DNA from: Coxiellaceae bacterium
GTDB taxonomy: Bacteria > Pseudomonadota > Gammaproteobacteria > Coxiellales > Coxiellaceae
Direction: 5' to 3'
Assembly (NCBI GenBank): GCA_029210045.1
Contig: JARGNX010000004.1
Span: 115,543 to 179,542 of the forward strand
Length of the DNA stretch: 64,000 nucleotides
Under the pieces are notes generated by a model, which saw only the letters and a program-made list of their open reading frames with translations, was not told the origin of the DNA and ran no database searches. Within the stretch, counting starts at the first letter, position 1. Each line of letters opens with the position of its first letter. Shown piece after piece: positions 17,100 to 25,129 of this stretch. The translations under genes were made by a program, and so were the position numbers.

Positions 17100-19382
17100 A
17101 TGGCCAGTAATGATTTTTCAGCTTTTCTAGAAGCACTCGGTGCTTTCGAATCAGGCATCGATACCACTAAATCTTATGGTCCGAATGATCTCGATTGGTT
17201 GATGGTATTTGATTCGAGTAAAGGTAATGTCGATCGTTCCACCGTGGATTTTTCAAACCCTGAAGATTTATCTTCCTTGCAATACCACGTGCATAACACG
17301 TTGGGGTTTTTAGGAAAGTATCAATTCGGGGAACCTCTTTTAATTGACCTCGGTTATTATACGCCAGGACCTAACGGTTTCTATGGTTCCACTGCGACTA
17401 ACGAGTGGCAGGGTACATGGACTGGTAAGAATGGTGTGAATAGCAAAGAAGATTTTATGTCTACAGCGCAAGAGCTTGCAATTCGTGAAGCGTTTGCGAT
17501 GAATACAACGGTGATCGATACACGTCTTGAACAGGCGGGTAAGACCATCGATGATTATATTGGTACTTCCTATAATTACACGCGAAATGGTGTGGAAGAA
17601 ACAGCCGTAGTGACGTTGTCCGGTATTTTGGCCAGCGCTCATCTGCAAGGTCCTGGCGGCGTAGCAAATTTATTACTGAATAATTCAGCCAGCACCGATG
17701 AATACGGCACCAATATCCTATTTTATATGGACAGCTTTGGTGGTTACGATAACCCATTTGGCACAGCAAGTAATGATACACTTTCTGGCAGTGACTATGA
17801 TGAAACTTTCTCGGGTGGTGCAGGTGTGAATACGATTACTACCGGTGATGGTTACGATAAAGTCGAAGTCACCGCAAATGCCAATGGTGTTGATGTAATT
17901 ACAGACTTTGATGTCAATAAGGATGCCATATCAATGTCTAAATTGGGCGGCGTGCAATATTCAGATTTGGATATTGCGAATAACGCCGATGGTAATGCAC
18001 AAGTCAATCTCGCTAATAATCAAAAGATAATTTTAGAGGGTGTGGATGCCTCTGAGTTGTCTGGACTTAACTTTGTGCAAGGTCTTGTTACACTCGGTTG
18101 GAATTACAATAGCGGTGATACCGTGTTGGAAAATTACAATCCGCAGCATGATTTAATTGATTTAAATTATGCATTCGATCTGAGTAGCCTTGCGTTGTAT
18201 GAAGAGAATGGTTCGGTGGTGATTGATGTGCTTAACAATAATCAACGTTATATATTGGAAGGCATTAGTCTCGATCAATTGGAGCCATACCATTTTATTA
18301 AAGCCCCGATTGGTTTTGCTGATTTGTTTGGGCAAAACAATGTGCCACCGGTTAATGACAATCCAGATCCAACCCCGACACCTGATCCCACTCCAGAACC
18401 TGAACCAGGTCCTGTGGTAGATCCAACACCCGCACCTGATCCTGTGCAACCAGGAGCTGATGGTGTTTACAGTTTCACTTGGAACTGGGGTGCCGATGAA
18501 GTCGTGGCGGATTTTGATGCGTCTACAGACGTTCTCAATCTGCAGGCATTCTGGACCGATTACGGTTCAATTGGGTTGGCTGATAATGCCAGTGGTGATG
18601 CTGAGATTGATTTATCCAATATCAATAACCAAACCATTACATTGGAAGGTGTATCTGTTGCTGAGTTATCAGCAAATAATATATATGGTGTTAGTGGAAA
18701 CTATCCTGGTGCATCTGCACCACCGGTAGATACACAACCACCTGTGGATGATACGCCAGCTCCAGATCCTACTCCTGACCCAACACCTGATCCAGTTCCG
18801 GATGATAACGGTGCAGCTGATGTCTATAGCTACACGTGGGGTTGGGGTAGTCACGATAGCATTAGTGGTTTTGATGCGTCGCAGGATGTGGTGGATCTGT
18901 CAGCCTTCTGGACAAGTTATAGCGAGTTTTCAATCGCTAATAATGCAGGTGGTGATGCGGTTATTGATCTAACGATGATGAATAACCAAACCATTACTTT
19001 GTTAGATGTGTCTGCAGATGAGCTCAGTGCCGATAATATTCGCGGTGTGCAAGGCGATATTGGGCAAGCATTGGGTGAGTCTACAGCGCCACCTGTTGAT
19101 GATGCTGTTGATCCAGTACCCACACCCGGTCCTGTAGTAGACGATGGACAAGATGTTTATAGCTTTACTTGGGCATGGGGCAGCGATGAAGTGGTGTCGA
19201 ACTTTAATACCAATGAAGATGTTATTGACCTGCATTCGTTCTGGACTTCCGCGGATGATGTTCCCGTGTACAACAATGCTAATGGTGATGCTGTGATTGA
19301 TTTAAGTTTACTAAACAATCAAACCATTACTATTGAAGGGGTATCTGCTGAAGAGCTAGGTGATAACAACATATTGTATTAA
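17100..19382 (+). CDS. Type I secreted modular protein with lysozyme-like N-terminus and repeated C-terminal modules
   Basis: The 760-aa protein is the probable substrate of the adjacent type I system. Residues 1-220 form a domain with FESG (Glu17) and LGKYQFGEPLL, resembling phage-lysozyme or lytic-transglycosylase active-site segments. A degenerate RTX-like stretch (about 222-250) follows. C-terminal modules of about 75 residues then recur around 250-325, 330-405, 455-535, 574-655 and 685-760. The last three begin VYSFTWxWG or VYSYTWGWG and contain NNQTIT. Pro/Asp-rich linkers (PTPDPTP) separate them. There is no Sec signal. Gene position opposite TolC supports export. Peptidoglycan hydrolysis is inference. 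Confidence 0.8.
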   Translation: MASNDFSAFLEALGAFESGIDTTKSYGPNDLDWLMVFDSSKGNVDRSTVDFSNPEDLSSLQYHVHNTLGFLGKYQFGEPLLIDLGYYTPGPNGFYGSTATNEWQGTWTGKNGVNSKEDFMSTAQELAIREAFAMNTTVIDTRLEQAGKTIDDYIGTSYNYTRNGVEETAVVTLSGILASAHLQGPGGVANLLLNNSASTDEYGTNILFYMDSFGGYDNPFGTASNDTLSGSDYDETFSGGAGVNTITTGDGYDKVEVTANANGVDVITDFDVNKDAISMSKLGGVQYSDLDIANNADGNAQVNLANNQKIILEGVDASELSGLNFVQGLVTLGWNYNSGDTVLENYNPQHDLIDLNYAFDLSSLALYEENGSVVIDVLNNNQRYILEGISLDQLEPYHFIKAPIGFADLFGQNNVPPVNDNPDPTPTPDPTPEPEPGPVVDPTPAPDPVQPGADGVYSFTWNWGADEVVADFDASTDVLNLQAFWTDYGSIGLADNASGDAEIDLSNINNQTITLEGVSVAELSANNIYGVSGNYPGASAPPVDTQPPVDDTPAPDPTPDPTPDPVPDDNGAADVYSYTWGWGSHDSISGFDASQDVVDLSAFWTSYSEFSIANNAGGDAVIDLTMMNNQTITLLDVSADELSADNIRGVQGDIGQALGESTAPPVDDAVDPVPTPGPVVDDGQDVYSFTWAWGSDEVVSNFNTNEDVIDLHSFWTSADDVPVYNNANGDAVIDLSLLNNQTITIEGVSAEELGDNNILY

Positions 19383-19520
19383 CTCTGTCATCTCGTACCC
19401 CGGGTCTTTGCCTGGGGTGCGCCTGATGTGGGGTTCAGGGTATTAATAATTCCGGGTAAACGATGGAGTTGTTTATTTGGTTTTGTTGCCTAACGGTTGT
19501 GATTAGCTACTTTTGCAACA

Positions 19521-20096
19521 GTGCTTAATTTATTATATTCTACTGTTTGGAATTATCTTTGCTATGCGGGGCTTATTGTGGTTTTTAATAGATCTTTTCT
19601 TGTCTTTATTTTGGTGTCTCTTTTAGGCTTGAGTATGACTTATGCTGCTAATGTTAATGTTTCAAATATTTTAATTCCAATTGGCTCGCCAGCTCATTCA
19701 GGGAATGAAGTTCCTTTTCAAAATAAAAGTACGGCTTCACGAACGATTACGCAGGTACATGTGTCGATGTGTACAGGGTCGAATTGCACTGGTTGCGCCA
19801 CCACAGAGACCACGGTAGGATCTGCTTCAAAATTGATTGCAGCGGGCGTTGATACTGTCACCGTGTTTCAGTGGAGATCAACATCAATATCTCATTTCAC
19901 AGGTGCGTTAGGAGCAAATTCAATGCTGCTAAGAAATATTACTATAACGCCAGGGGCGCTAAGTCCGGCTCCACTAAATACAAGTTATGCTAATGATGAG
20001 ATTTGCTACCATTTTAGTAGTGCTTGCACGGCTAGTAATTGCCCTAATCCTACTAGAGTTGGAAGCGATAATTTTACATTGGATACTAGTACGTAA
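19521..20096 (+). CDS. Secreted Cys-containing protein
   Basis: The protein has a hydrophobic signal segment (RSFLVFILVSLLGLSMTYA) cleaved near AANVN. The longest frame starts at GTG 19521; GTG 19578 just before the signal peptide, preceded by GCGGGG, may be the true start. The mature region of about 145 residues is Ser/Thr-rich with Cys in MCTGSNCTGC and a C-terminal C-x6-C-x4-C pattern (ICYHFSSACTASNC). It is similar in size and layout to the secreted protein at 6231. The leader-type peptide at 20133 follows 36 bp downstream, probably on the same transcript. Function unknown. Confidence 0.65.
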   Translation: MLNLLYSTVWNYLCYAGLIVVFNRSFLVFILVSLLGLSMTYAANVNVSNILIPIGSPAHSGNEVPFQNKSTASRTITQVHVSMCTGSNCTGCATTETTVGSASKLIAAGVDTVTVFQWRSTSISHFTGALGANSMLLRNITITPGALSPAPLNTSYANDEICYHFSSACTASNCPNPTRVGSDNFTLDTST

Positions 20097-20132
20097 GTTG
20101 TTGCAATTTAAATCAGATCTAAGGGGTTCAGT

Positions 20133-20294
20133 ATGATCATTTCAAAAAGCATTGCGAGTGAAAATGAAATAATTGAATTAGGTAAAGTATGGGATAAGCC
20201 AGAGTTCCATATTTTGGAAGTTCTGATAACTCGCAGTGGCACATGTTTTGCAAGAGTATCGGAAACTTCGAAGGGAGCAACGGTATTGTATTGA
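20133..20294 (+). CDS. Leader-type (lasso-like) precursor peptide, 53 aa
   Basis: This short gene has a good AAGGGG ribosome-binding site six bases before ATG 20133. The 53-aa product has the leader motif W20-x-x-P23-x-F25 (VWDKPEFHILEVL), shared with the peptides at 6045 and 44464. If the core starts at Gly36 (GTCFARVSE then TSKGATVLY), Glu44 falls at core position 9, compatible with a nine-residue macrolactam ring. Thr33 is at -3 rather than the usual -2, so the boundary is uncertain. No cyclase gene is adjacent; a secreted protein precedes it and a strong terminator follows. Confidence 0.55.
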   Translation: MIISKSIASENEIIELGKVWDKPEFHILEVLITRSGTCFARVSETSKGATVLY

Positions 20295-20357
20295 TGGTAT
20301 TTAAAAATTGATTTCATTGTGATCTACCATGGTGATCGGGTAGAGGTTATTTGCAAT

Positions 20358-20399
20358 CCGGATAAACGACGGAACCGTTTATCCGGGATGCATTTTTTT
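20358..20399 (+). terminator. Rho-independent terminator
   Basis: CCGGATAAACG (20358-20368) and CGTTTATCCGG (20376-20386) form a perfect 11-bp stem, followed by a run of T at 20393-20399. It ends the transcript with the peptide gene at 20133. A weaker look-alike (CCGGGTAAAC...GTTTATTTGG) follows the 17100 gene at about 19454-19482. Confidence 0.85.
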
Positions 20400-20742
20400 A
20401 TACCGCATCAGCGATGGGTAAGTAAGTATTAGTTTCCTCTTCTGGCTCTCTAAATTTTTGCTTTGTTTGTTCAACAAAATTTTTTCCTTCTAGTGTATAG
20501 TCTGTCAGTATTCCACAGACGGCTACCGCTAAAATAAACACTAATATTCCTGAGTGATCTTTTATAAAGTCTTCCGAGTTGTTGTATGTGGTATCTTGTG
20601 GTCGAACCATTTGATGGATCCAAAAACTTAGATCAGCTAATGCTGGAATGGCTGTTAAGCCTTCAGCGCAGCTGCTAACAATCGCAATAGGAAATGCGAC
20701 GCGACGCGCAAAATGGCGCGCAAAAAATCCGAGATGACGCAT
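20398..20742 (-). CDS. Small membrane protein, unknown
   Basis: The 114-aa product starts MRHLGFFARHFARR with a basic N-terminus. It has one hydrophobic segment at about residues 15-38 and a stronger one at about 65-83 (ILVFILAVAVCGILTD). AAGGAGAG precedes the ATG at 20742. The C-terminus is acidic and polar. It has no recognised family. It is convergent with the leader peptide gene and shares its terminator region. Probably a small inner-membrane protein. Confidence 0.55.
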   Translation of the reverse strand: MRHLGFFARHFARRVAFPIAIVSSCAEGLTAIPALADLSFWIHQMVRPQDTTYNNSEDFIKDHSGILVFILAVAVCGILTDYTLEGKNFVEQTKQKFREPEEETNTYLPIADAV

Positions 20743-20857
20743 GATGGTCTCTCCTTTTTTAAATATATAAACTGCTGCAGATGCAATGATCCACAGTTAA
20801 AATTTTTAAATAGAATTTCGCCTAGCAAAGGCTAAGAATTAATAACCTGTAACTAGG

Positions 20858-20899
20858 CTATCGACTGGGTGGCATTAAAGCATTGAAGTTGTATCTCAT
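20858..20899 (-). CDS. Possible 13-codon leader ORF
   Basis: A 13-codon frame (MRYNFNALMPPSR) on the minus strand starts at 20899 behind a good AAAGGAG site. It lies about 115 bp upstream of the membrane protein gene at 20398-20742. It could be a leader peptide or simply chance. Nothing beyond the ribosome-binding site supports it. Confidence 0.2.
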   Translation of the reverse strand: MRYNFNALMPPSR

Positions 20900-20974
20900 G
20901 ATGTTGCTCCTTTGGTTGGTCTGGCATCAATTGGCGGGTACTTTAACGTACTTTAAATCAAGCAGTCAATGTGT

Positions 20975-21355
20975 TTATGGTGTGCGAGGTGAAGGAGTGG
21001 GGGGTTCTTTATCTGTAAATAAATAATTACTCGCTAAATCAAAGACCTTAAGTAAAGCATCTTTTCTCGCTGGTTTTATCGCGTATATGTTTTCAATCTG
21101 CTTGCGGCAGCGTTCAATATCAGTTGCATTAAATGGTCTAGTAACACCAAGTGATTCAAAGTTGATGTAGAGCAAATCAATTAACTGGTTTTGCAATGCA
21201 TCAGGTTCGGCACACGGATCGCTGATCATTCGCCTCATTTTATCTCGTATATGATTGCTCTCTGGGTTGTCGGGTGTGTGCTTGATTAATTGGCCGGTTG
21301 CGGCAACAACCTCGGCAGGTTTGGGTGGACGGAAATGAAATAAAAGGCTTCGCAT
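20975..21355 (-). CDS. Orphan helical protein of a local paralogous family, 126 aa
   Basis: This soluble 126-aa protein has a helical body and a C-terminal Pro/Thr tail (EPPTPSPRTP). The segment LIDLLYINFESLGV...ATDIERC...DALLKVFDLASNYLF resembles KDLLFNILDTLGI...TSDIPAC...PLLLNALRWLQG in the next minus-strand gene, and a similar stretch in the 10776 protein. No signal peptide or known domain is visible, and the ribosome-binding site is weak. It and the 21518 gene may be products of duplication. Confidence 0.5.
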   Translation of the reverse strand: MRSLLFHFRPPKPAEVVAATGQLIKHTPDNPESNHIRDKMRRMISDPCAEPDALQNQLIDLLYINFESLGVTRPFNATDIERCRKQIENIYAIKPARKDALLKVFDLASNYLFTDKEPPTPSPRTP

Positions 21356-21517
21356 TATTCTTTTAATTTAGGTTGCATGGAATAGTACACCGTCATTCAA
21401 CTGGCAGCTGCTATGCATCGGTTTTATTTTATGCATACTCACGAGTTAGGCTGCCTTGGTTATGTGCGGTAAAATTTTGTCGATTCTCCCACACAAGTAA
21501 GCATACCTCAAGTGTAT

Positions 21518-22234
21518 TTAGGTATGCTTTGGCGTTGCTGATGGCGCAGTATGTGTGTCAGGTGGTGGCATGGTGCCTTGTAACCAACGGAGCGCATTAA
21601 GTAACAGTGGTTTATCCGTGGTGTCTGTGCTGAGTAAATAGGCTTCACAGGCTGGTATGTCAGAAGTATTATTGGGTGTAGTGATGCCTAATGTGTCGAG
21701 TATATTAAATAATAAGTCTTTGGTTTGTTGTGTAAGGTCGGTTTTGTCTGCGCTGGGCGTGGTTGTTATTATGTGCAATTTGGCGGCATTGGTATTGTAC
21801 AATGGATTTGCGTGAAGGTGGCAATATTTTAATAATTTACTGGCTGTTTGATAGGTTTTTCCTTCGGTAAAAAGTCGTGGTTTTGCTGTCGCTGTTGAAG
21901 CTGCCTTTGTATTTTTATCATGTTGCATTAAGAGTCGTATTGCGCTGATTAACAGATCTGTATTTTGGTTGCTTAGTCGGTCACTATCGATCGTACTGAG
22001 AGCTGCTGGCATATCTGATGCGTCATGAATGGTAGGTAGGTCCAGTGAATCTGTGATTAAATTGATGGTTTTCCCGCTGAGGTGTAATAGTTCGGCGTAG
22101 TCAATATCAGCTTTAGCGAGTGCGTGTTGAAGGGCGTGAGTGGCGTAGTGCAACGGCTTAGCTTCGTCGCATTCAATATGGCTGATTTTTGAAGCGGCTT
22201 GGAGAAGGGGTGCATGACTGAAATTGCGAGACAT
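21518..22234 (-). CDS. Orphan helical repeat protein, 238 aa
   Basis: The protein has two related modules of about 65-70 residues. The first includes INLITDSLDLPTIHDASDMP and TDLLISAIRLLM. The second includes KDLLFNILDTLGITTPNNTSD and PLLLNALRWLQG. It ends in a Pro/Thr/Ala tail. The second module resembles the proteins at 20975 and 10776. I chose ATG 22234 (MSRNFSHAP) because AAGG lies eight bases upstream; a longer frame begins at 22291. There is no membrane segment. Function unknown; a lineage-specific effector or regulator is possible. Confidence 0.5.
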   Translation of the reverse strand: MSRNFSHAPLLQAASKISHIECDEAKPLHYATHALQHALAKADIDYAELLHLSGKTINLITDSLDLPTIHDASDMPAALSTIDSDRLSNQNTDLLISAIRLLMQHDKNTKAASTATAKPRLFTEGKTYQTASKLLKYCHLHANPLYNTNAAKLHIITTTPSADKTDLTQQTKDLLFNILDTLGITTPNNTSDIPACEAYLLSTDTTDKPLLLNALRWLQGTMPPPDTHTAPSATPKHT

Positions 22235-22333
22235 ATTAGTAACCTTATATTCATATATTCTAGAAGTATATGATATAAAATTTTGTAACAAAAGTCACTG
22301 CAATGATCCTTAAGATAGGCTTATAATAGCTGC

Positions 22334-22603
22334 ATGGCACATTATGTTTATATATTAGAGTGCAGCAATGGCACTTATTACACCGGTTACACCACTGACC
22401 TTGAGCGGCGTTATCGCGAGCATCAGCAGGGCACCCCGAAATGTAAATATACCCGCAGTTTTCCGCCGAAAGCAATGGTGGCGCAATGGCAATTAGAAAC
22501 CGGCGCTGAAGCAAAACGATTAGAGGCATTGATTAAGCGATTATCACGCACAGAGAAAAAAACACTGATTAATAAACCTGATGGAGCATTTGAGTTGATT
22601 TAA
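22334..22603 (+). CDS. GIY-YIG nuclease-superfamily protein (YhbQ-like)
   Basis: The 89-aa protein is a single GIY-YIG domain. VYILECSNGTYYTGYT contains the YI...YTG pair, then the conserved Arg in LERRYREHQQG and Glu/Lys residues in the GAEAKRLEALIKRLSRTEKKTLI helix. Length matches the YhbQ/UPF0213 group. These proteins are presumed structure-specific nucleases acting in DNA repair, but their substrates are poorly defined. TATAAT lies at 22322-22327, very close to ATG 22334, so the 5' untranslated region would be minimal. The probable 6S RNA follows on the same strand. Confidence 0.9.
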   Translation: MAHYVYILECSNGTYYTGYTTDLERRYREHQQGTPKCKYTRSFPPKAMVAQWQLETGAEAKRLEALIKRLSRTEKKTLINKPDGAFELI

Positions 22604-22628
22604 CGGTGTGGGTGGTAGGAAAATTGGT

Positions 22629-22775
22629 GATAGCAAGGTCACGCGCATTCCTTAGGGCAGTCCTGGCCTCTCCTTGGAATCTTAAAGCAACCTCCGAATT
22701 CTGTACCTTGGGGGGTGACATCACCTCTTAGGTTGTCGGCACCAATCCTTGTGCGCGAAACGAGACTTTGCTATC
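22629..22775 (+). ncRNA. ssrS: Probable 6S RNA
   Basis: This 147-base stretch folds as a long bulged hairpin. GATAGCAAGGTC (22629-22640) pairs with GACTTTGCTATC (22764-22775), and CGCGCA pairs with TGCGCG next to it. A large internal bubble follows, then an apical arm CAACCT/AGGTTG capped by GGTG-ACAT-CACC. The closing stem, central bubble and apical arm match the 6S RNA design that mimics an open promoter and binds sigma-70 RNA polymerase. The CTTAAA segment after the 5' bubble and the GGGCAGTCC segment resemble enterobacterial 6S. Strand is inferred from these motifs. A covariance search was not possible. Confidence 0.6.
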
Positions 22776-22814
22776 AGGGCTATTCTATAGATTTGTTAGC
22801 GGTCTACACAATGG

Positions 22815-24233
22815 TCAATCTCTCACATTGCACTGAGCCTTCTTATCTTTCTTGCTTAAACTGAAAATCACCAGCGGTGCAACTGTAAAAATAATAATCC
22901 CTATGGCTAAGCTCCACTCATAAGTGGTTGTATTGTCTATTTTCACGTCAGTGGGTGGTAAGAATCCGAGCGCAATCGCGACTAAGCAAGTGATAATGCC
23001 AACGACACAAACCACAATAATGCCTACTTTTCCTCCGGGTATTCGGTATGCCCCGGGCACAGCGTCCATTTCGCTGCGTAATTTTATTGCTGATGTGAAT
23101 AATAAAATGTAATAAATAAGAGCGAGTTGCGCGGTTAGATCACTTAATACCCAATAAGAGGCGCTGACTGTTTTAAATAATAAGAATATACCGCACAGTG
23201 CTATCACAATGATTGCCTGTGCGATTAAAACGCCAATGGGCGAACCAAAGCGATTGGTTTTAGCAAAGAAGTCTGGGGCACAGCCGTCCTTAGCGGCCAC
23301 CATGAGAGCCTTGGTAGGGCCAAGCACCCAAGCGGCCATACCAGCAAAGCCACCAATGATGATGGTTAATACCGCCACAGGCATCCAGGCGTGTAAGCCG
23401 AACTGTGTAAGAAATTGATCAAAGGCTTGGTTTAGACCGCTGACAATATTAATCGATGAGCGTGGCAAGATAACGGCTACAGCAAGTGATGAAAAAATCA
23501 TCGATACGACAATAAATATACCGGAAATCCATAACGCACGTGGGTAATCTTTGGCTGGGTTTTTAACATCACCAGCGTGCACCGCTGACATCTCGATACC
23601 GATTAAGCTAAAAAAGATCACCACTAAAAATGCCAAGTCATTAATGTGAGTAATTTTTGGGAATAAGGTGGCGTGATTAAAATTGATCGCTGTGGGCTTA
23701 CCCATGCTAACCCAACAAACACCTAACACGATAATCAAAGCCATTGGGATAATTGTACCAACCAATGCACCGAAGGTGCTGATCCAGCTAGCTAAACGCA
23801 TGCCTAAGCAATTGACAAACGTAGCGAGTAAAAACATGCCGATAATCATGCTGAGCATAAATTTTTTGTTATTAACTAAGTTGGGGTCAATAAGATAGCT
23901 CACACTGGCTGCGATAAACGATAGGATGGTTGGAAACCAAACCACATTATAAATCCATTGCAGCCAGGTATTCATAAACGCAATGCGAGGGCCAAATGCT
24001 TTGCGTACCCATACATAGCTTCCCCCGGTTTGAGGTAAGTGAGTGGCCATTTCAGCGGTCACTAAAATGCATGGGATAAAGAAAAACAGTGTGCCGATGA
24101 TATAAAACGCAACGATTGATAGACCATATTCTGCATTGATTGGTAGGTTGCGTAAACTGTCGATGGCAATGACATTGATCATCGCTAAACCAAATACACT
24201 TAAGATTTTTTTGCGTGGTGCGCTGCTGTGCAT
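22815..24233 (-). CDS. APC-family amino acid permease
   Basis: The 472-aa product is a 12-helix amino acid/polyamine/organocation transporter. The first helix has the GLAMINVIAI stretch. HLPQTGGSYVWVRKAFGP is a characteristic APC consensus region after helix 2, as in GadC-type antiporters and YjeM-like permeases. I chose ATG 24233 (MHSSAPRKK) because GGAG lies seven bases upstream; a TTG start at 24245 would bury that site. The substrate cannot be told from sequence; amino acid uptake or glutamate-type exchange are candidates. It is monocistronic, with 6S RNA downstream on the other strand. Confidence 0.85.
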   Translation of the reverse strand: MHSSAPRKKILSVFGLAMINVIAIDSLRNLPINAEYGLSIVAFYIIGTLFFFIPCILVTAEMATHLPQTGGSYVWVRKAFGPRIAFMNTWLQWIYNVVWFPTILSFIAASVSYLIDPNLVNNKKFMLSMIIGMFLLATFVNCLGMRLASWISTFGALVGTIIPMALIIVLGVCWVSMGKPTAINFNHATLFPKITHINDLAFLVVIFFSLIGIEMSAVHAGDVKNPAKDYPRALWISGIFIVVSMIFSSLAVAVILPRSSINIVSGLNQAFDQFLTQFGLHAWMPVAVLTIIIGGFAGMAAWVLGPTKALMVAAKDGCAPDFFAKTNRFGSPIGVLIAQAIIVIALCGIFLLFKTVSASYWVLSDLTAQLALIYYILLFTSAIKLRSEMDAVPGAYRIPGGKVGIIVVCVVGIITCLVAIALGFLPPTDVKIDNTTTYEWSLAIGIIIFTVAPLVIFSLSKKDKKAQCNVRD

Positions 24234-24304
24234 GTTGTTCTCCAAATGAGGTAACCCATTATAAGGTCTGATTTATTAATTGAAAGTGGGATTTAATAAT
24301 GCCT

Positions 24305-24433
24305 TTATGACAAGGCGCATAAAACGCCTAGCACAAAGGCTGTATATGCAGATGGAGAAGGTGTAGTTGTGTTAATTTCATGTTCATAAATTGCACTATC
24401 GCATGGTTTGTAATGCATGTCAATATCGCGCAT
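24305..24433 (-). CDS. Possible small protein, 42 aa
   Basis: A 42-codon frame (MRDIDMHYKP... ending AFVLGVLCALS) lies upstream of the permease gene on the same strand. The C-terminal 13 residues are hydrophobic, so a small membrane-anchored peptide is possible. AGGA is too close to the ATG to be a good ribosome-binding site. A hairpin (AGGCG...CGCCT) overlaps the 3' end of the frame. Confidence is low. Confidence 0.25.
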   Translation of the reverse strand: MRDIDMHYKPCDSAIYEHEINTTTPSPSAYTAFVLGVLCALS

Positions 24434-24519
24434 AATCCTGCCATGCTATCAACTATGTCATTTTTGAATGCAGCGTAGTTGTTTATCAGGATATTAATCA
24501 GTTAACTAAGGAGCACATC

Positions 24520-24861
24520 GTGTCGACATCATATAAAGCACTCATGCAAGAACGTACTCAAACTCTCGGTAAAATGCACAAATCGATGCCAGAAATTATG
24601 AAAGCATTTGGTGGTCTATCAGCAGCTGTGGGAACAGCGGGTGCATTAGATCAAAAAACTAAAGAGCTAATTGAATTGGCTTTGGCTGTTGCTAATCATT
24701 GCCAAGGTTGTATCGCGTTCCATACAGCGGCTTGTATTAAACACGGTGCTTCACGTGAAGAAGTAATGGATACTTTAGGTTTGGCGATTTATATGGGTGG
24801 TGGACCATCGCTTATGTATGCAGCAGAAGCCGTAGACGCATTCGACGAAATGTCTGCATAG
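24520..24861 (+). CDS. Carboxymuconolactone decarboxylase/AhpD-family protein
   Basis: The 113-aa protein is a compact all-helical AhpD-like domain. The CxxC motif is in ANHCQGCIAFHTAACIKHGAS, with His three residues after the second Cys, as in AhpD-type thiol peroxidase partners. Members reduce peroxides or disulfides or take part in ring-cleavage pathways; the CxxC-x3-H form points to redox activity. It starts at GTG 24520, preceded by AAGGAGCAC. It lies upstream of mmsA on the same strand, but a large hairpin and 268 bp separate them. The gene's 3' end forms one arm of that hairpin. Confidence 0.85.
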   Translation: MSTSYKALMQERTQTLGKMHKSMPEIMKAFGGLSAAVGTAGALDQKTKELIELALAVANHCQGCIAFHTAACIKHGASREEVMDTLGLAIYMGGGPSLMYAAEAVDAFDEMSA

Positions 24862-24991
24862 TTTCTACTATATTGGCTAAAATGGATTGATTTCTTGCGA
24901 TGCGTTGCTCATTTAGTTCACTATAAATTCCGCTACGCTTCTCTGAAATCAACCCATTTCATCACAATCTAGCGAAACTTATGCAGACATT
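24849..24991. repeat. Large imperfect inverted repeat overlapping a gene 3' end
   Basis: AATGTCTGCAT at 24849 is repeated inverted as ATGCAGACATT at 24981-24991. Further matches lie inward, including TTGATTTC (24887-24894) against GAAATCAA (24945-24952). The arms are about 55-60 bp with mismatches. The centre contains TTCACT...TTCCGCTACGCTT. A shorter element with the same centre lies at 51806-51894. The left arm contains the stop codon of the AhpD-like gene. Confidence 0.7.
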
Positions 24992-25129
24992 CGCTTTCAT
25001 TGTTTATGTAATTTAATTGGAAGTAACGCTGTCGTAGAGGCTGGAAGGTGGTCGCCCCGGTTGGACGTTTGTCATCGAATGACAAAGCTTCGCAGAATAA
25101 TAAATCAGAGCTATAAAAAAGGTAAAAAA

